Assembly: GCF_013294065.1 (NCBI RefSeq)
Contig: NZ_JABSNM010000008.1
Coordinates: forward strand, 124,001 to 188,000
Direction of reading: 5' to 3'
DNA: 64,000 nucleotides
Source of the DNA: Sphaerotilus uruguayifluvii
Lineage (GTDB): Bacteria; Pseudomonadota; Gammaproteobacteria; Burkholderiales; Burkholderiaceae_C
Shown here one piece after another: positions 39,935 through 47,863 of the stretch (positions are counted from its first letter, which is position 1; every line of letters begins with the position of its first letter). The notes under the pieces were generated by a model, which saw only the letters and a list, made by a program, of their open reading frames with translations, did not search any database and was not told the DNA's origin. Position numbers and translations under genes: made by a program.

Positions 39935-40738
39935 TCAATCGGCTCGCCACGGAGGAAATTCCCGGAACTTCCCCAATTGCTCAGAAAATTGCTTTTCAAG
40001 CTGGGAATACGATCCGGTCAAGCCGTACATCTCGGAAGAGACCCCCCATACCACGCGAGACCCTCTGATGATTTCCATGGTGTGCTCATCTAGCGCAACA
40101 GCGTCGACCTTTTGGTGGCGCTCTGACAATCGGCGAGGCAGTGACCACCGATCCCAGAAAACGGAACGTCCGTTCTGAATCAGCCGCCTTGCCAACCCGA
40201 ATGCTTGTTCTGTGCCATCCTGGATTCTGTAACTGATGAAATCTGGGGCCATCTGCTCTATGGCTGTAGCGTGATCAATCAGGCAGCGTGGATTGAAAAT
40301 TTCCCGAGGGAATCGCAGGGCTTGCCCTACGGTCTGTTGATTTGCACTGATCAACGGTTGTATTTTTCGAGCCGCGTTCGTGGTGCATATCCTGCTGACC
40401 AAGCTACTTGCGTCATAGAGCGGATACCACCTTGATTCGATGTCGGCATCAAATCGGTATCTTCCTAGCATGTTGTTGTTCTTGTCGATCTTTGCGACTT
40501 CTATTTTTCCGTCGAGAGATGGTGGAAAACTTCCCCAGGGACTTGAGAGTTGAGAAAATAACCATATGGTGTCTCCCTGCTCTATTTTGGGGGCTACTCC
40601 GGAATTGATGGCTATTGAGTGATAGACAGGGCTGATGAAGCCTTCTTCGGGGGATTGGTGTGCAGCGTATGCAGGTGAGGTTGGCGTAATATCATTGAGG
40701 CGCACTCTGCGCTTGACATAGTGTGCGAAGTGATGCAT
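39935..40738 (-). CDS. TIR-like protein with unrecognised N-terminal domain
   Basis: This protein has 267 residues. Residues 165-250 read as a TIR-type domain: DFISYRIQDGTE (166-177), then a helix, then SVFWDRWSLP (192-201), a helix region, RGSRVVWGVSSEMYG (225-239) and SYSQLEKQ (243-250), where Glu248 is at the position of the catalytic Glu of NAD-cleaving TIR enzymes. Residues 30-110 form a separate beta-rich unit with GDTIWLFSQLSSP and DGKIEVAKIDKN, possibly PUA/EVE-like, which I cannot establish. TIR domains in defence systems destroy or convert NAD+. It has a weak ribosome-binding site and lies 21 bases behind the papain-fold gene. Confidence 0.7.
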   Translation of the reverse strand: MHHFAHYVKRRVRLNDITPTSPAYAAHQSPEEGFISPVYHSIAINSGVAPKIEQGDTIWLFSQLSSPWGSFPPSLDGKIEVAKIDKNNNMLGRYRFDADIESRWYPLYDASSLVSRICTTNAARKIQPLISANQQTVGQALRFPREIFNPRCLIDHATAIEQMAPDFISYRIQDGTEQAFGLARRLIQNGRSVFWDRWSLPRRLSERHQKVDAVALDEHTMEIIRGSRVVWGVSSEMYGLTGSYSQLEKQFSEQLGKFREFPPWRAD

Positions 40739-40759
40739 TTTCAGTTTGATGGTCGATTG

Positions 40760-41347
40760 TTATCTGAATCTGCCGAGGAGTGCTACCTTCGAATCTCGCC
40801 ATATCTCTTCCGGACTGATGAACTTGTTTTCGTTGTAAGCGAACGTTCTTCCAGCCTTGAGAAAACACTCGTACACCAGTTCGGAGCAGATGTATTCGCG
40901 ATCCCTCTCCAGCTTCCCGATTTTTAATGCGATCCGAGCTATGATTTTTGAAACTTCGTCCTTGTCATATGGCCTGGTAAGTTCGTCGATGCCGAATTTT
41001 GCGATTGGTGCGATTCCGGATGGAGCGAAATCATTGATCCTGGCCACCACGAGTCTGCCATCGTAAGGCGCTCCATTCTCATAGTCATCGGTGTATTTAG
41101 ACAGAGGGGCAAAACGAACCCCCATGTCTTCAACGCTCTCCAGCAGCAGAACTCGGTCAATCTCCTCTATTTTGAAGATGATGCCGATGTGGCTCCATGG
41201 ACTTTTGGTGATTTTTTGAATGGCTCTGGATACAAGATAATCTCCTGAGGCAAACAGAAGATCGCCTGTCCGGAGGCTTGCGCGAAGGATGAGGTAATCG
41301 GTGATTGGTAATGCAGATACTGCATTCTTGTTCATGTGGTCGGCCAT
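40760..41347 (-). CDS. Permuted papain-fold protein (YiiX/NlpC-P60-like)
   Basis: This 195-residue protein shows the circularly permuted NlpC/P60 pattern. LRTGDLLFASGD (residues 25-36) is followed by SPWSHIGIIF with His53, LLLESVEDMG with Glu70, and late in the chain YICSELVYE with Cys154. Cys after His is the YiiX/C92 arrangement. Members hydrolyse or transfer acyl or amide groups (lipids, peptides). GGAG lies 5 bases before ATG 41347; longer frames to 41419 lack support. It is the first gene of the low-GC seven-gene run. Confidence 0.75.
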   Translation of the reverse strand: MADHMNKNAVSALPITDYLILRASLRTGDLLFASGDYLVSRAIQKITKSPWSHIGIIFKIEEIDRVLLLESVEDMGVRFAPLSKYTDDYENGAPYDGRLVVARINDFAPSGIAPIAKFGIDELTRPYDKDEVSKIIARIALKIGKLERDREYICSELVYECFLKAGRTFAYNENKFISPEEIWRDSKVALLGRFR

Positions 41348-41464
41348 GTTTTCTCCGTGTGTCGTATGTTCCAGAGAACCCATCTTGATCTTGAGCCGAG
41401 TGGAAAAGGCCGTCATCATTAATTTGTAGGATAAACCTCTGGACTCATGCCGTAAGCTCCCCCG

Positions 41465-41846
41465 TCAAGCAGACAGCTGATTCCCAGAGTCTGCAGCGGT
41501 TGTGGTGATCAATCGGCGCATGAACTGCCTGGGGGGCTTGCCGCTTTCGGTGGTGAAGTGGCGCATCAGGAATTCGTAGGCGTCTCCCAGCAGGTCATCG
41601 CCCTTGGCCCGGTTGCCGCTGAGATCCCGCCCCGGCGTGTTGAAGATGCCAATCAGGTTCGAGAGCCGATCGACCATCTTCATGGCCCTTGCCGAGCTTG
41701 TCCGGGTCGTTGAAGTCCACCAGCGTGATCACGCCCGTCAGGTCGTTCTCCCTGTCGCCCATGCGCGTCACCCTCTGGCTGTCCGGATCGCCTGCGTGCC
41801 GGTCGCTGGTGCACTTCATGGACAACAGCACCAGCGCCTGACACAC
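41465..41846 (-). pseudogene. hsdM remnant (type I methyltransferase, N-terminal part)
   Basis: Two frames together read as HsdM. The first gives LVLLSMKCTSDRH then RENDLTGVITLVDFNDPDKLGKGHE. After a shift near 41680, the second gives MVDRLSNLIGIF and NRAKGDDLLGDAYEFLMRHF ending TESGK. These lie before the SAM-binding core, which is missing: the frame degrades after GKPPRQF. The 5' end is also lost, stopping 6 bases from the right repeat at 41852. The order hsdM, cargo, hsdR on one strand fits an operon whose middle was replaced. Confidence 0.85.
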
Positions 41847-41851
41847 CCCAT

Positions 41852-42095
41852 CGGCCCTGCCGGTTCCGGCTCCCGCGGACGCGGGGCGGCGTGGGACCTG
41901 TCCCGAACGGTTGTTACGATGTGTGTCCCATTGTTTCAACCCGAAGATGTCCCGCGCCGCTGCCCCGCCTGCCGACGACGATTCCGGCTTTCCCGCGACG
42001 ATCCAGGAGCCGCCGCCCGGTGCCGCGGCGTCTTCCGCCGAGGAGGACGACGACAGTCCGCTGTTCCGCCCCGAGGTGATGGCCGGGCGGCGTCC
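41852..42095 (+). repeat. Right direct repeat: hlyD 5' region
   Basis: This is the counterpart of 36266-36363; matching blocks are 41852-41870, 41982-42010 and 42064-42095. Here the sequence is the intact start of the hlyD gene (41947), so this side is the parental or restored copy. The hsdM remnant ends just before it. Confidence 0.75.
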
Positions 42096-43344
42096 GCGTC
42101 TGGCCGGCGAGGTGCTGCTGGGCGCACGGCCGCTGTGGCACGCCGCCGTCTGGGGCGCGCTGCTGCTGGCCGGGGCGCTGGTGCTGCTGGTGGCACAGGG
42201 CAGCTACACCCGGCGCGCCACCGTCGGCGGCCAGCTGGTGCCGCTGCAGGGCGTGATGCGCATCGTCGCGCCGCAGGGCGCCACCGTCATCGAGCAGCGC
42301 GTGCGCGAGGGCCAGCCGGTGCGCCGCGGCGAGGTGCTCTACGTGCTGGGCACCGACCGGCCGGCCGGTGCCGAGCCGGCGGTCACCGGCCAGGCCGGCT
42401 ACCAGGCGCAGATCAGCGGCAGCATCGCGCAGCGCCGCGAGCTGCTCGAGGCCGAGCGCCGGCGCACCGTCGAGTCGCTGGAGGCCGACATCGGCGCGCT
42501 GCAGCGCCGGGTGGCGACGATGGGCGCCGAGCGGGCGCAGATCGCGCAGCAGCAGGACGAGCAGCGCCGCCGCATCGCGCTGGCCGACGAGAGCCGCCAG
42601 CGCCAGCGCCTGCTGTTCGACCAGGGCCTGGTGACGCGCGAGGCCTGGCAGGAGCGCGAGCGCGATCTCTCCGACCAGCGCCAGCGCCTGCAGGGGCTGG
42701 TGCGCGACGCGCTGGCGCTGGCGCGCGAGCAGGCGCAGGTCGAGCAGCAGCTCGACCAGGCCCGCGCCGCGCGCCAGACCCGCGAGCAGTCGATCGAGCG
42801 CGAGCTGGCGCTGCTGGGCGAGCAGCTGGCCGATGCCGAGGCGCGCCGGCGCATCGTCATCACCGCGCCGCAGGACGGGCGCGCGACGCTGCTGCAGGGC
42901 GCGCCCGGCACGACGGTCGACGCGGTGCGCCCGCTGCTGGTGCTGGTGCCCGACGACGCGACGCTGCAGGCGGTGCTGTACGCGCCCAGCCGCACCGTCG
43001 GCTTCGTGCGGCCGGGCACGCCGGTCTGGCTGCGCCACGAGGCCTTCCCGTACCAGAAGTTCGGCCACCAGCGCGGCGAGGTGGTGGCGGTGTCGACCTA
43101 TCCGGCCGGTGTCGACGACCAGCTCGGCCTGGCGGCCTTTGCGCCCGAGCCGGCGGGCGGCGCCGGCGGCGAGCCGCTCTACGCGATCACCGTGAAGCTG
43201 GCGACGCAGGTCTTTCCGCCGGGCGCCGCCGCGCCGCTGCGCCCGGGCCTGCGGGTGCAGGCCGACCTGATGATGGAGCAGCGCCGGCTGTGGGAATGGA
43301 TGCTCGAGCCGCTGCTGACCGCGGCCAGGGCGGTGAAGGCGTGA
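41947..43344 (+). CDS. HlyD-family adaptor of a peptide exporter
   Basis: This 465-residue membrane fusion protein has a Pro/Asp-rich cytoplasmic N terminus containing LFRPEVMAGRR, which is typical of bacteriocin-exporter HlyD proteins. One membrane helix follows (about residues 65-83), then a lipoyl half, a long coiled coil (about 155-300) and a C-terminal beta-barrel. It pairs with the C39 ABC exporter just downstream (4-base stop/start overlap possible). It spans to an outer-membrane channel that is not encoded nearby. The ATG at 41947 has a weak ribosome-binding site. Confidence 0.85.
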   Translation: MSRAAAPPADDDSGFPATIQEPPPGAAASSAEEDDDSPLFRPEVMAGRRPRLAGEVLLGARPLWHAAVWGALLLAGALVLLVAQGSYTRRATVGGQLVPLQGVMRIVAPQGATVIEQRVREGQPVRRGEVLYVLGTDRPAGAEPAVTGQAGYQAQISGSIAQRRELLEAERRRTVESLEADIGALQRRVATMGAERAQIAQQQDEQRRRIALADESRQRQRLLFDQGLVTREAWQERERDLSDQRQRLQGLVRDALALAREQAQVEQQLDQARAARQTREQSIERELALLGEQLADAEARRRIVITAPQDGRATLLQGAPGTTVDAVRPLLVLVPDDATLQAVLYAPSRTVGFVRPGTPVWLRHEAFPYQKFGHQRGEVVAVSTYPAGVDDQLGLAAFAPEPAGGAGGEPLYAITVKLATQVFPPGAAAPLRPGLRVQADLMMEQRRLWEWMLEPLLTAARAVKA

Positions 43345-43352
43345 GCGTGGGC

Positions 43353-45554
43353 ATGGACATGAAGAACGACGCGTCGGGCAAGGCGCAGCTGCTGATCGAC
43401 AGCCTGCGCATCGCGCTGGCGATGCGCTCGCGCGTGCCGGTGGTGCTGCAGACCGAGGCGGCCGAGTGCGGCCTGGCCTGCCTGGCGATGGTGCTGGGCC
43501 ATTTCGGGGTGCGCACCGACCTGCTGGCGCTGCGCCGCCGCCATGCGGTGTCGCTGTCGGGCATGAGCCTGGGCGCTCTGGTGACGGTGGCCGCGGCCGA
43601 GCAGCTGGCCTCGCGCGCGCTGCGGCTGGAGGTCGACGAGCTGGTGCAGCTGCGCCGGCCCTGCATCCTGCACTGGGACCTGAGCCACTTCGTCGTGCTG
43701 AAGGAGGCCGATGCCCGCGGCGCGGTCATCCTGGACCCGGCGCGGGGCGAGCGCCGGGTGAGCCGGCGCGAGCTGTCCGAGCATTTCACCGGCGTGGCGC
43801 TGGAGCTGTGGCCGGCCGAGGGCTTCCGGCCGCGCAGCGAGCGCACCCGCGTCACGCTGCCGCGGCTGATCGGCCAGGTGCGCGGCGGCGGCGCGATGCT
43901 GGCGCGGCTGCTGGCGCTGTCGCTGGCGCTGGAGGTGTTCGCGCTGGCGCATCCGCAGTTCACCCAGTGGGTGACCGACCAGGTGCTGCTGTCGCGCGAC
44001 CATGAGCTGCTGACGCTGCTCGGCCTGGGCTTCGTCGTCATCACGGTGACCGAGCAGGGCCTGGCGCTGCTGCGCGGCTGGCTGCTGGCGGCGGTGTCGG
44101 CCTCGCTGAAGCTGCAGTGGCGCAGCAATGTGCTGCAGCATCTGCTCGATCTGCCGGTGGCCTGGTTCCAGAAGCGCCACCTGGGCGACGTGATCTCGCG
44201 CTTCCAGTCGATCGACCACATCCAGCAGGTGCTGACCACCACCTTCGTCGAGGCCACGCTCGACGGGGTGATGGCGCTGTTCGCGCTCGGGCTGATGCTG
44301 ATGTACAGCCCGAAGCTGGCCGGCGTGGCGGTGCTGGCGGTGCTGCTGTACGCGCTGCTGCTGGTGCTGATCTTCCGGCCGCTGCTGCGCGCGCGCGAGG
44401 AGGAGATCGTGCGCGAGGCCACCCAGTCCTCGCATGTGCTGGAGTCGGTGCGCGGCGTGCGTGCGCTCAAGTTCTTCGGCCGCCAGGTCGAGCGGCGCGC
44501 GCACTGGCAGTCGCTGCTGGCCGCGCAGCTCAACGCCGGCCTGCGGGTGCAGGCGCTGCAGCTGGTGCGCGTCATCGGCCGCAGCCTGTTCTCCGGCCTG
44601 TCGACGGTGGCCATCCTGTGGCTGGGCGCGCAGGCGGTGCTGGCGGGCGAGCTGACGCTGGGCATGCTGCTGGCCTTCACCGCCTACCGCACCCAGTTCG
44701 ACGGCCGCATGACCGACCTGGTGATGAAGCTGCTGGAGCTGCGCCTGCTGCGGCTGGACGCCGAGCGCCTGGCCGACATCGTGCTCACGCCCACCGAGAC
44801 CGAGGAGCAGGACGGCCGCGCCCCGCAGGGCCTGCCGCCGCCGGGCGCGGGCCGGCCGCTCGACATCCGCTGCCAGGGCGTGCGCTTCCGCTACTCCGAC
44901 CACGAGCCCTTCGTCATCGACGGCCTGGACCTGGTGATTCCCGAGGGCCAGTGCGTGGCCGTCGTGGGGCCCTCGGGCGGCGGCAAGAGCACGCTGGTCA
45001 ACCTGCTGCTGGGCGACCTCCGGCCGGTCGAGGGCGAGATCCGCGTCGCCGGCGTGCCGCTGGCGCGCATCGGCCGCACGCCCTGGCGCGCCTGCGTCGG
45101 CGCGGTGATGCAGGACGACGCGCTCTTCGCCGGCACGCTGGCCGAGAACATCGCCTTCTTCGACCCGCAGCCCGACCTGGAACGCATCGGCCTGTGCGCG
45201 GAGCTCGCGGCGATCCGCGAGGACATCGAGGCGATGCCGATGGGCCTGCACACCCTCGTCGGCGACATGGGCACGACGCTGTCGGGCGGGCAGAAGCAGC
45301 GCGTCCTGCTGGCTCGCGCGCTCTACAAGGGCCCGCGGGTGCTGATCCTCGACGAGGCCACCAGCCACCTCGACGTGCAGCGCGAGGCCGGCGTCAACGC
45401 CGCGGTCGCGCGCATGGGCATCACCCGCATCGTCATCGCGCACCGCCCCGAGACGGTGGCCGCGGCCGAGCGGGTGGTGGCGCTGGAGGGCGGGCGCATC
45501 GTCTTCGACGGGCCGCCGGCGGCGTGGCTGCGGCGCATGGGCACCGGGCGCTGA
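43353..45554 (+). CDS. Bacteriocin-type ABC exporter with C39 peptidase domain
   Basis: This 733-residue exporter has three parts. An N-terminal C39 peptidase carries all active residues: Gln33, Cys39 (TEAAECGLACLA), His112 (SHFVVLKE) and Asp128 (LDPARG). Six membrane helices follow (about 165-460). The ATPase domain has GPSGGGKST, LSGGQKQR and LILDEATSHLD. C39 domains cut after double-glycine leaders during export. A matching substrate gene lies 84 bases beyond the stop. GTG at 43341, overlapping the hlyD stop, is an alternative start. Confidence 0.92.
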   Translation: MDMKNDASGKAQLLIDSLRIALAMRSRVPVVLQTEAAECGLACLAMVLGHFGVRTDLLALRRRHAVSLSGMSLGALVTVAAAEQLASRALRLEVDELVQLRRPCILHWDLSHFVVLKEADARGAVILDPARGERRVSRRELSEHFTGVALELWPAEGFRPRSERTRVTLPRLIGQVRGGGAMLARLLALSLALEVFALAHPQFTQWVTDQVLLSRDHELLTLLGLGFVVITVTEQGLALLRGWLLAAVSASLKLQWRSNVLQHLLDLPVAWFQKRHLGDVISRFQSIDHIQQVLTTTFVEATLDGVMALFALGLMLMYSPKLAGVAVLAVLLYALLLVLIFRPLLRAREEEIVREATQSSHVLESVRGVRALKFFGRQVERRAHWQSLLAAQLNAGLRVQALQLVRVIGRSLFSGLSTVAILWLGAQAVLAGELTLGMLLAFTAYRTQFDGRMTDLVMKLLELRLLRLDAERLADIVLTPTETEEQDGRAPQGLPPPGAGRPLDIRCQGVRFRYSDHEPFVIDGLDLVIPEGQCVAVVGPSGGGKSTLVNLLLGDLRPVEGEIRVAGVPLARIGRTPWRACVGAVMQDDALFAGTLAENIAFFDPQPDLERIGLCAELAAIREDIEAMPMGLHTLVGDMGTTLSGGQKQRVLLARALYKGPRVLILDEATSHLDVQREAGVNAAVARMGITRIVIAHRPETVAAAERVVALEGGRIVFDGPPAAWLRRMGTGR

Positions 45555-45593
45555 AAAAGGCAAAGGACCGCGATGGCGGTCCTTCCGGGGGAG
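45554..45593 (-). terminator. Terminator between exporter and peptide gene
   Basis: A 9-base stem, AAGGACCGC (45563-45571) with GCGGTCCTT (45576-45584), has a 4-base loop. On the minus strand it is followed by TTGCCTTTTTC, so it mainly ends the peptide transcript; the plus strand lacks a U run. It sits between two convergent genes. Confidence 0.75.
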
Positions 45594-45637
45594 TGTGCGG
45601 AATCGGCCCGGCGGTCCGGCCCGATTCGGCGGTTACA

Positions 45638-45799
45638 TCAGCACTTCGGCTGCTGGACCGGCTTGCTCGGTGCGCAGGTGGTCGTCTGGACCGGTGCGCA
45701 GTAGGTCTTGACCGGGAACAGGCAGCTCAGCAGGCCGCCGAGGAGCCAGAGGGTGCCGCCGGAGACAGCCTTCAGTTCTTCCTTCTTCAGTTCACGCAT
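45638..45799 (-). CDS. Double-glycine-leader peptide (bacteriocin/microcin candidate)
   Basis: This 53-residue precursor has leader MRELKKEELKAVSGG (15 residues), matching the ELK...VSGG consensus cut by C39 peptidases. The predicted 38-residue product has a hydrophobic start (TLWLLGGLL) and four Cys at positions 11, 19, 27 and 38, with regular spacing, so two disulfides are possible. Pro, Thr and Gln fill the second half. GGAAGGA precedes the ATG at 45799. The C39 exporter and HlyD are encoded convergently alongside. An immunity gene is not obvious. Confidence 0.75.
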   Translation of the reverse strand: MRELKKEELKAVSGGTLWLLGGLLSCLFPVKTYCAPVQTTTCAPSKPVQQPKC

Positions 45800-45973
45800 G
45801 ATCGTTCCTTCCGTGATGGGTGGGGATGACGAGGGATCCGGCCGGGATCTCGACACGACGGGTGCCGTGTTGCGTGAAGTATTTAACAAGTGGTTACATT
45901 GCGCAATGCGGGTGGCGGTATTGCGCCGCCCTTGTCAGGGCCGCTTAAGTCGGATGTCGGGTGCTCGGGATGC

Positions 45974-46795
45974 TCACCAGCTCGTGTCGGCCAGCCGGTG
46001 CGGATCGAGCACCGGCACATGCGAGCCGGTCATCTCGAGCGCGCCGGGCAGCACGTCGACGCGGGCGCTGCGGCTGGGCAGCAGCATCTCGCCGTCGACC
46101 TGAAGCTGCATCGGCAGCTCGCACTCGACGCGCACGCTGCTGGCCGGGCGGGCCGGCGGGCGCCGGTCCGGGCCGAACAGGCGCCGCCAGGCCGGGCGGG
46201 GCGGATCGCACAGCACATGCATCAGCTGGTCGTCGGCCAGCACCGGCAGCACCCGCTCGGGCGGATCGCCGTCGGCGATCGGAGGCGGCAGGTTGCAGAT
46301 GCGCAGCCGGGTCGTCGGCGGGCGCAGCGCGAGGCGCCGCTGGTTGATCCACAGCACCAGCGGCCGGGGCGCCTCCAGGCGCACCAGGCCGGCGAAGTGC
46401 AGCATCGTCGCGTCGGTCTCGAGCAGGCCGATGTCGACCGGGGCGGTCGGTGCGTGCAGCGCGTGCATCAGCGCGCGGGTCCAGCCCAGGGTGTCGAGGT
46501 GCAGGCCCTGGCCGATCCGGTTGGCCTGGCCGCCCGGTACCAGACCCACCCGCAGGCCGCCCTTGAGCAGCGCCGGCAGCATCGCGTGCAGCGTGCCGTC
46601 GCCGCCGATCAGCGCGATCCGGGTGCGCGGGGCCAGGATGGTGAGCAGCGCACGCGCCTCGGTCACGCTGGGCGCCGACAGCAGCGGCACGCCTGGCGCA
46701 TGCCGCGCCAGCCAGTCGCCGACCGGGCGGCGCAGCTCGCCGGCGCGCCCCTGCGCGGCCAGCGGGTTCAGCAGCACGACGGCCGGTGGCGCCAC
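45974..46795 (-). CDS. Diacylglycerol-kinase-family protein
   Basis: This 273-residue protein has the lipid-kinase nucleotide motif IGGDGTLHAML (about residues 63-73) and VPGGQANRIGQ (about 86-96), where the canonical loop reads PxGTxND. The C-terminal part contains VDGEML, the substrate-lobe segment. The altered PGGQANR loop lacks the usual Asp, so activity is uncertain. It probably phosphorylates a lipid. It lies 22 bases downstream of the hydroxybutyryl-CoA dehydrogenase gene. Confidence 0.75.
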   Translation of the reverse strand: MAPPAVVLLNPLAAQGRAGELRRPVGDWLARHAPGVPLLSAPSVTEARALLTILAPRTRIALIGGDGTLHAMLPALLKGGLRVGLVPGGQANRIGQGLHLDTLGWTRALMHALHAPTAPVDIGLLETDATMLHFAGLVRLEAPRPLVLWINQRRLALRPPTTRLRICNLPPPIADGDPPERVLPVLADDQLMHVLCDPPRPAWRRLFGPDRRPPARPASSVRVECELPMQLQVDGEMLLPSRSARVDVLPGALEMTGSHVPVLDPHRLADTSW

Positions 46796-46817
46796 GGTGC
46801 TGCCGCGACGGCGGGAA

Positions 46818-47666
46818 TCAGTAGCTGTAGACGCCGCGGCCGGTCTTGCGACCCAGCCAGCCGGCCGCCACGTATTCCTTCAGCAGCGGGCAGGGACGGT
46901 ACTTGGAGTCGTTGAACTCCTCCATGTAGACGTTCATCACCGCCAGGCAGACGTCCAGGCCGATCATGTCGGCCAGCGCCAGCGGGCCGATCGGCTGGTT
47001 GCAGCCCAGCTTCATGCCGGCGTCGATGTCCTCCGGCGAGGCCAGGCCTTCCGACAGCACGAAGAAGGCCTCGTTGATCATCGGCACCAGGATGCGGTTG
47101 ACGACGAAGCCCGGCGCGTTCTTCACGGTGATCGGCGTCTTGCCCAGGCGGGTGGACAGCTCGTGCACCGCGGCGTGGGTGGCGTCCGAGGTCTGCAGGC
47201 CGCGGATGATCTCGACCAGCGCCATCATCGGCACCGGGTTGAAGAAGTGCATGCCGATGAAGCGGTCGGCGCGCTGGGTCTTGGCGGCCAGCTGGGTGAT
47301 CGAGATCGAGCTGGTGTTGGTGGCGACGATCACCTCCGGCGCCAGCAGCGCGTCGAGCTGGCCGAGGATCTTGATCTTCAGCGCCTCGTTCTCGGTGGCG
47401 GCCTCGATGACCAGCTGCGCGGCCTTCAGGTCGTCGTAGCTCGTCGAGGGCTTGATGCGGGCCAGCGCGGCAGCCTTCTGCTCGGCGGTGAGCTTCTCCT
47501 TCTTGATCAGGCGGTCGAAGCTGCCGGCGATCGTGGCCAGGCCCTTCTGGACTGCCGCCTCGCTGATGTCGACCATGACGACGTCGAGACCGGCCTGCGC
47601 GCAGACCTGCGCGATGCCGTTGCCCATGGTGCCGGCGCCGATGATGCCGACGGTCTGGATGCTCAT
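46818..47666 (-). CDS. 3-hydroxybutyryl-CoA dehydrogenase
   Basis: This 282-residue NAD-dependent enzyme has the Rossmann motif GIIGAGTMGNGIAQV (residues 8-22), then ATNTSSISI, HFFNPVP with the catalytic His and Glu of the family (about 135-141, GMHFFNPVPMMALVE), and GFVVNRIL. It interconverts acetoacetyl-CoA and (S)-3-hydroxybutyryl-CoA in fatty-acid oxidation or butyrate metabolism. The length is typical. It is divergent from valS. Confidence 0.92.
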   Translation of the reverse strand: MSIQTVGIIGAGTMGNGIAQVCAQAGLDVVMVDISEAAVQKGLATIAGSFDRLIKKEKLTAEQKAAALARIKPSTSYDDLKAAQLVIEAATENEALKIKILGQLDALLAPEVIVATNTSSISITQLAAKTQRADRFIGMHFFNPVPMMALVEIIRGLQTSDATHAAVHELSTRLGKTPITVKNAPGFVVNRILVPMINEAFFVLSEGLASPEDIDAGMKLGCNQPIGPLALADMIGLDVCLAVMNVYMEEFNDSKYRPCPLLKEYVAAGWLGRKTGRGVYSY

Positions 47667-47863
47667 GTGGGTGCTCCGGGAAAGGTGAAGGGAATGAAGG
47701 GGCTCGGACAGGGAGTCCGAAAAAAGAACGGTCGTTCGATTCTGCCTGAGGCCGCTCACGCCGGCCTGACGCGGGTCACACTTCTTAGAATCATGCCCTT
47801 GTCCGCGCCTGACCGCGAGCGTCGTGCGCACGCGGCCAGCGGACCCGATCACCCGTGCCCACC

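Noticed and set aside
36364-41851. Transposon or integrase-driven element
   Set aside because: No transposase, integrase, terminal inverted repeats or tRNA gene is seen at the borders; only the hlyD-derived direct repeats.
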